The notes beneath the pieces are model-generated. The model was not told the DNA's origin. It searched no databases and saw only the letters and a program-made list of their open reading frames with translations. From positions 1-19,225 of the forward strand of contig JAJZOA010000160.1 of the NCBI GenBank assembly GCA_021852225.1: a stretch of DNA of 19,225 nt, written 5' to 3'. The DNA is from Planctomycetota bacterium. Its GTDB lineage: Bacteria; Planctomycetota; Phycisphaerae; WQYP01. Both the position numbers and the translations under genes were made by a program. Shown here in pieces: positions 15,701 to 19,225 of this stretch (the stretch's first letter is position 1; the number at the start of each line of letters is the position of its first letter).

Positions 15701-17461
15701 TCGGCACAAAAAATTGAGCCTGCCGGTACCCAGGTCGCGCAGCGCAGACTTGGTGATATGTATTTTAATATTAAGCATTTTAACAAAGCCCTTGGCTATT
15801 ACGGGCCGCTTTTCAAGGCCCGACCCAAAGATCGAACGGTGCAATTGCGTTACATTGAAACGCTCATCCGAGCCGGTCAGCCAGCCAAAGGATTGGCGCT
15901 TCTGGATGCGGATGTTTTTGCCAAAAATCAAAAGGACGAAGCCGGACTGGAACTGAAGGGGCTTGCTTTCCGTCGGCAGGGACATTTGCATAAATCCATT
16001 CAAGCCTTAAATCAGGCTTTGGCGCTTAATCCAAACGATACGCGGGCTTTGGAAAGCCGCGCGGAAGACGAAATGGCTCTTCCGGGCGGTAAACTGGATC
16101 GGGCACTGGCGGATTTGGCCCTGATTAATTCCCTCGTGCCAAACGATCTGCAATCGCGCCTGCAGACCGCGGCCATTTATAATCAGCAGGGGCATTTTGC
16201 CCGCGCGGTTCAGGAATACCGTACGATATTGAATAAGGTGGCACCCAAGAATCCGACCGTCGAACAGTTGTATGCCAACCTGCTGTTCAATTTGTCGGTG
16301 CAGTTTGTCCATCTTTCACCCAATGACATTTCGTCACATGCCGCATCCCTGCGCACGATTAATCCGGTTCAGCGACTGCATCGGTTGCTTCTGACGCTCA
16401 CGGCGGCCGAGCCTCGACAGCCGGCCTGGTGGATTCTCCGTGCCCGCCTTGATCTACTCGAAGGGCGAAAGAGCCGGGCCATGACGTTGGCACGCCGTGC
16501 CTATCTTGCGGATAACCGCGGTTCGATGGGTGCGGCGGATTACGGTCAAATTCTTAATGCCGGCGGAGAATGGTCCACCGCGTTGAAAATCAGCACCAAG
16601 GCGCTGGCTTTGGCACCTGGTTTCGTACCACTTTATCTGGTGCGGGCGCAAGCGAATGTCGGATTAAAAAACTGGCCAGAGGGTACGCGAGACTATACCA
16701 AAGCGCTGGATCTGTCACTTTCCAATTCAGCGGCATTTTTGGATATAGCCTCGAATTTTATCAATGATTATCATGGGGCCGCAACGGCCGAACTGGTCCG
16801 CAAAGCCGTGGATGATTTTATCGCGAAACATCCGAGTGCGACGGCGGAAAATGGGGCGCTCGCAGCCATCCTGGCGTTCAAGCAGGCCAGATACAGCGAT
16901 GCACTAACCGCTGCCAAAAGTGCTTTGGCGGCCAACCCTCCGGCGGAAATGCGAAATGAAATGTTGCGAACGGTGGCTCTGTCGGCGTATGAACTTCAGC
17001 AATATCCGATAGCGAAAAAGTATTATCGCGAAATTCTGGCGGCCACACCCGATGATGCCAGCGTGCTGAATAATCTGGCCTATCTGCTGGCCGCCAAACT
17101 AAAAGACCCGGTGGAAGCGCTTCATTACGCCGAAAAGGCCAATAGATTGCAGGCCCATGCGGAAGGCTCGGGGCTGTACTGTAACGATCCAAATCTGCTG
17201 GATACCCTGGGATGGGCCAGATTCCTGAATAAGGATTACACTGGGGCCTATAACGCGCTTCATCATGCGTTACGGTTTAATCCGCCGGCGGCTGCATATT
17301 ACCATCTAGCCCGCGTATTGGTGGCCCAAAAGCGGGACACGGAAGCGATTCGCTTTTTGGAAAAAGCGATCGCGATGGCGGAAAAAAATCACTTGACTAT
17401 TCTGGCTCGTGCCGAATTGCTACTTAAATCTATCCAATCGACTAAGGCCGTTGGAGGATGA
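12776..17461 (+). CDS. Giant membrane-anchored TPR-repeat protein (PrsT-like)
   Basis: The product is 1561 residues. AAGGAA lies five bases before ATG 12776, 31 bp after the EpsI-like gene, so it is in the same operon. Residues 9-31 form a single membrane helix after a short basic start, and no lipobox is seen. The remainder is nearly all tetratricopeptide repeats, expected in the periplasm: AISYYQRAAIAAEKEH near the N-terminus, AIALLKKAWKANP in the middle, and typical terminal units SVLNNLAYLLAAKLKDPVEA and LLDTLGWARFLNKDYTGAY. TPR proteins of this kind (PrsT and relatives) recur in exosortase/exopolysaccharide loci and probably scaffold the export machinery. The length exceeds the ~900 residues I associate with PrsT, suggesting repeat expansion. 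The specific partner is unknown. Confidence 0.85.
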   Translation: MARRVNTKFLISLVTLLVMAVALSGGVYWWMNVYRNNPTRLIASAQRALKAGNVDAAISYYQRAAIAAEKEHLPTAAQMSMQLGDLYFANTASNPERYAYAISNWENAVQINPRLLPAQLRLLNVTWKLAKLARQRAEWQSLQKIASTVIELDPKNARAWRLRAAAELGLLSGLSSISHSNFSQAKHDLAQACKLAPQNYKPFQALATIYLAQASAELKQNLIGPKRAAKLVDTGLNLMLGFVRTHPKDALGWIGLANVYRFQPDGLPKAEQAMATATKLAPTNRHVVLARVNMLLATNAKPAAVILSLQRLIAVEPNSMQNYLLLGQYQMRLGQAAAAVKTLLAGMHHPSAGQGLTPLINRQRRLEINQELTDAYLQLAGATASGSVEHKAYVLHAADSLAWVKQHQPVTPWVMLYTGRLRFLQGRPDEALRWLKKAAGVLSPENPADLQLWFRDHQWQSQVYASMNQSGAALAQLDQINAVVHGQPLVLLDRASLSLAQDPAGALADAQRVLKAVPGNLAAITIEAKALAALNRVPELRKLLAGVDTSGSLELALLKSRLDWLDGHYHRVLTVMAPWRKAAPGDSRIVLTTYAALAALHERTEASKLFDAAIKAEPNNVQFLVLSDQLANPKNVMPKINFAGIGSDVLGIVMPVSESKNAQLKAIKRLRDPFIRDITLFNYYLGAGHRTKANAALTAAAKLKPNDSQVVEAQFSLALAAKNYKQAKAVERRAVDGNLDGANGATYRARLAIAQNDLGAAVKVLRSALRDHPYNTTLRTYYGDALLLSGDIDAGIRALHTALASAPDDIAAIKALVKYDLARPSQASIENAVGLINQGLAYQPLDSELNHWNNSLADLYGPPAPAIARREKLLKSDPGDIQNIMRLGLLYSRNNQPDKAIALLKKAWKANPTSLPLAEELGSLYSRNNHFSAAANLYGGLAESKNATTALAARLLLGDLYETQGNIAQATQLYKSAQKIEPAGTQVAQRRLGDMYFNIKHFNKALGYYGPLFKARPKDRTVQLRYIETLIRAGQPAKGLALLDADVFAKNQKDEAGLELKGLAFRRQGHLHKSIQALNQALALNPNDTRALESRAEDEMALPGGKLDRALADLALINSLVPNDLQSRLQTAAIYNQQGHFARAVQEYRTILNKVAPKNPTVEQLYANLLFNLSVQFVHLSPNDISSHAASLRTINPVQRLHRLLLTLTAAEPRQPAWWILRARLDLLEGRKSRAMTLARRAYLADNRGSMGAADYGQILNAGGEWSTALKISTKALALAPGFVPLYLVRAQANVGLKNWPEGTRDYTKALDLSLSNSAAFLDIASNFINDYHGAATAELVRKAVDDFIAKHPSATAENGALAAILAFKQARYSDALTAAKSALAANPPAEMRNEMLRTVALSAYELQQYPIAKKYYREILAATPDDASVLNNLAYLLAAKLKDPVEALHYAEKANRLQAHAEGSGLYCNDPNLLDTLGWARFLNKDYTGAYNALHHALRFNPPAAAYYHLARVLVAQKRDTEAIRFLEKAIAMAEKNHLTILARAELLLKSIQSTKAVGG

Positions 17462-17476
17462 AATTTTACATGAGTG

Positions 17477-17496
17477 CTTTCACGCTTGCGTGAAAG
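17477..17496. terminator. Strong hairpin after the TPR gene, possible terminator or attenuator
   Basis: A perfect 9-bp stem, CTTTCACGC (17477-17485) and GCGTGAAAG (17488-17496), starts 16 bases after the stop at 17461 and is followed by TTTAAT. The T-tract is short, so termination may be partial. A weak promoter-like pair, TTGCGT (17486) and TATAGT (17510), overlaps it. It may set different levels of the chain-length gene and the upstream genes. Confidence 0.45.
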
Positions 17497-17580
17497 TTTA
17501 ATCGTCCCGTATAGTAAGGGTTTGTCTGAGGGTTGTCTCTCAATAGAGATGGCTGTTTTACGAATGAATCAGGGGAAGTT

Positions 17581-19225
17581 ATGACGCAGTCCAATGCGAT
17601 AGTGCCGGTTGTCCCACAATCTGGCGCCAATGAAGCGACATCCGGTCCAAAACTTGGTTTTGTACTTAAAAAGCATCGAGTCCTGATTGTCGTGGGGACC
17701 GGGCTTGGATTCCTGGTGGCATTAGGATTGTTCTTCGCGCTTCGAAAATATTTGCCATATTACCGTGCGGTGTCGGTGCTGCAGGTGCTTCCGCGTACAC
17801 CCAATCCGTTGCAATCTCATACCATTAATTACGGGACCGCAAATGGCGAAATTAAGCGATTAATCAATTCCCAGATCATTATTGTCCGAAGCCCGGTGGT
17901 ACTTAACGAAGCACTTCAGACTGCGGCATTTCAACACAATTATAAATTTCCAAACGATCCGGCCCGCAAAAGCACATGGCTGGAGGCCAATCCGGTTTCG
18001 CCTTTGCATGAGCTCAGGAAAGATCTGGTTGTGGAACCGGAGCCGGATTCCAACGACTTTACCATTTCACTGGAATGGCATGACGCCCGTGAAACCGCGG
18101 CGCTGGTCAACGCCGTCACCAACACGTATGTTCAGTACGTTCAAAATCTTGAACAGACTTCGTTAAACCGCGAAGCCCGCGCGGTCGCGGCCGCGCAGGC
18201 CCGGGTGGCTGCCAAGGTACAGGCCCAGCAGCGCGAGTTGGAACTGTATCGACGTTCGCATAATGTCCCCGGTCTTATCGAACGCGAAGCGATTCTTGAG
18301 GCGACACTGGCGAATCTCAGTCAACTGGTGACTAAAACTCAAATTAATGCTCAGGCCGCGCAGTCAAATTATGAATCAATTAAAAAGCAGGTTCAAAACA
18401 ATACGCTTCAGCTTTCGCCGCGCATGCAGGAACTGGTCAACGATGATCCGACGTTGCGAAGCCTGACGCTTAACCTGCTTGCCTTAAAGCAGGAAGTTGC
18501 GGTTTCTAAAAGTACACTTGGCGCGGACCACCGGTCTACAATTGCGCTGGAAATTCGCGAAGCCAGCGTGCAGAAGCAGATTGATCGGCTTCGACAGAAA
18601 CTTAAGGTTCGCTCCCGCCTGCAGATGCAGCAGGGTGCGAAATCTGAGGCCGAGCAAGCTCTGGCAGTTGCGGTGGAAACGCGCAAGCGTCGCGATGAAA
18701 AACAACGTGAAGTCAGCGATCTTGATGATGCGCTGGCCAAATTTCGCAACCAACAGGCTCTTCTGTTAACCCAGGAAAAAATGCTCGCGAGCCTGACCAA
18801 GCGGGCCGACCTTTTTAATCTGCGCAGCATGCATAACGCATCACGGGTGGAATTGCAGTATCTGGCGTCTGTTCCGGAACGATGTGCTTTTCCGCGGCTC
18901 AAGCGATTCCTTGTGCTTGGGCCGATTCTCGGTCTTCTGGCTTCATTGGCGCTGGCCTATCTGTTGGAATTGACCAATACGCGCGTCCGCACACCGCGCG
19001 ACATCAGCGGTATTATGCGGCTTCCCTTGCTGGGTTTCATCCCGGACCATGCCGACGATACCATGCTCAGTGGTAGTCCGATGACTTGTGTTCGGACCAG
19101 CCCGGCTTCCATGACGGCCGAATCGTTCCGGCAAATTCGCGGCCGGCTTGCCGTGGTGCATGGCGAAAAGCCGCTACAGACACTGCTGGTAGCCAGTTTT
19201 TCCCCGGCGGGTGGCGCTTCAACTG
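17581..19225 (+). CDS. GumC/Wzz-type chain-length determinant with tyrosine-kinase-like domain (partial at window end)
   Basis: There are 548 codons here and the gene runs off the window. AGGGG lies five bases before ATG 17581. A membrane helix at residues ~34-54 is followed by a periplasmic Wzz-like region, then a long coiled coil (~190-420, with repeated Gln/Ala/Glu patterns), then a second helix at ~443-464 (VLGPILGLLASLALAYLLEL). After it, SFRQIRGRL and LLVASFSPAGGAST lead into a BY-kinase (CpsD/Wzc C-terminal) domain. At the Walker A, normally PGEGKST, the sequence is PAGGAST, so the nucleotide-binding lysine is Ala546. The protein should set polymer length and bridge to the Wza-type exporter; the kinase part may be inactive. 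The rest of the domain is not visible. Confidence 0.88.
   Translation, partial: MTQSNAIVPVVPQSGANEATSGPKLGFVLKKHRVLIVVGTGLGFLVALGLFFALRKYLPYYRAVSVLQVLPRTPNPLQSHTINYGTANGEIKRLINSQIIIVRSPVVLNEALQTAAFQHNYKFPNDPARKSTWLEANPVSPLHELRKDLVVEPEPDSNDFTISLEWHDARETAALVNAVTNTYVQYVQNLEQTSLNREARAVAAAQARVAAKVQAQQRELELYRRSHNVPGLIEREAILEATLANLSQLVTKTQINAQAAQSNYESIKKQVQNNTLQLSPRMQELVNDDPTLRSLTLNLLALKQEVAVSKSTLGADHRSTIALEIREASVQKQIDRLRQKLKVRSRLQMQQGAKSEAEQALAVAVETRKRRDEKQREVSDLDDALAKFRNQQALLLTQEKMLASLTKRADLFNLRSMHNASRVELQYLASVPERCAFPRLKRFLVLGPILGLLASLALAYLLELTNTRVRTPRDISGIMRLPLLGFIPDHADDTMLSGSPMTCVRTSPASMTAESFRQIRGRLAVVHGEKPLQTLLVASFSPAGGAST

Noticed and set aside
17486..17515. Promoter TTGCGT / TATAGT before the chain-length gene
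   Set aside because: The -35 match is only three of six and overlaps the hairpin stem, so it is mentioned as a possibility only.
1..19225. CRISPR arrays, tRNA or rRNA genes
   Set aside because: No regularly spaced repeats of CRISPR type and no tRNA- or rRNA-like sequences were seen on reading through the window.

Overview
The window is about 19.2 kb of bacterial DNA, and every gene I can support lies on the + strand. The gene set points to a member of the Planctomycetota, possibly a Phycisphaerae-type organism: a soluble-exosortase-independent EpsI-type gene beside an exosortase, a very large TPR protein, Rhs ends of the 'RDPIGYEGGINLY' type, and a REP-associated transposase remnant beginning MARKARHTPGG. 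This assignment is an inference from family knowledge; there is no rRNA or marker gene to confirm it.

Region A (1-3875) is an accessory island. It holds two orphan Rhs C-terminal cassettes. Each opens with the same 428-bp block (156-583 and 2272-2699, about 37 mismatches by eye, no indels), which ends in the last ~50 residues of the Rhs core. Directly after the conserved core the two proteins become unrelated: the first tail is glycine-rich and partly hydrophobic, the second carries 15 cysteines. Each cassette is followed by its own gene, a four-helix membrane protein (1243-1836) and a soluble protein of unknown family (3156-3875, overlapping its partner by 4 bp). This is the layout of orphan toxin-tip/immunity modules of polymorphic Rhs systems. 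A frameshifted and truncated REP-associated (Y1/HUH) transposase lies between the cassettes and is cut at the left edge of cassette 2.

Region B (3876-8320) has a small probable secreted or lipid-anchored protein (4065-4418) and a large exported protein (4838-8320). The latter joins an N-terminal carbohydrate-binding-like domain, HEAT-like repeats and a full family-4-type rhamnogalacturonan lyase module. A good sigma-70-like promoter (4746-4775) and ribosome binding site fix its start.

Region C (8913-19225) is an exopolysaccharide/exosortase locus. In order it encodes a Wza-type outer-membrane export lipoprotein, an exosortase with the Cys-Arg-His triad, an EpsI-like (DUF3485) partner in a 4-bp overlap, a 1561-residue membrane-anchored TPR protein, and a GumC/Wzz-type chain-length determinant that runs off the window end. 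The last enters a tyrosine-kinase-like domain whose Walker A lysine is replaced by alanine. Together these would polymerise, export and anchor an extracellular polysaccharide and sort proteins to the surface. No PEP-CTERM-like substrate is encoded in the window.

I found no tRNA, rRNA, CRISPR array, intact insertion sequence or replication origin.
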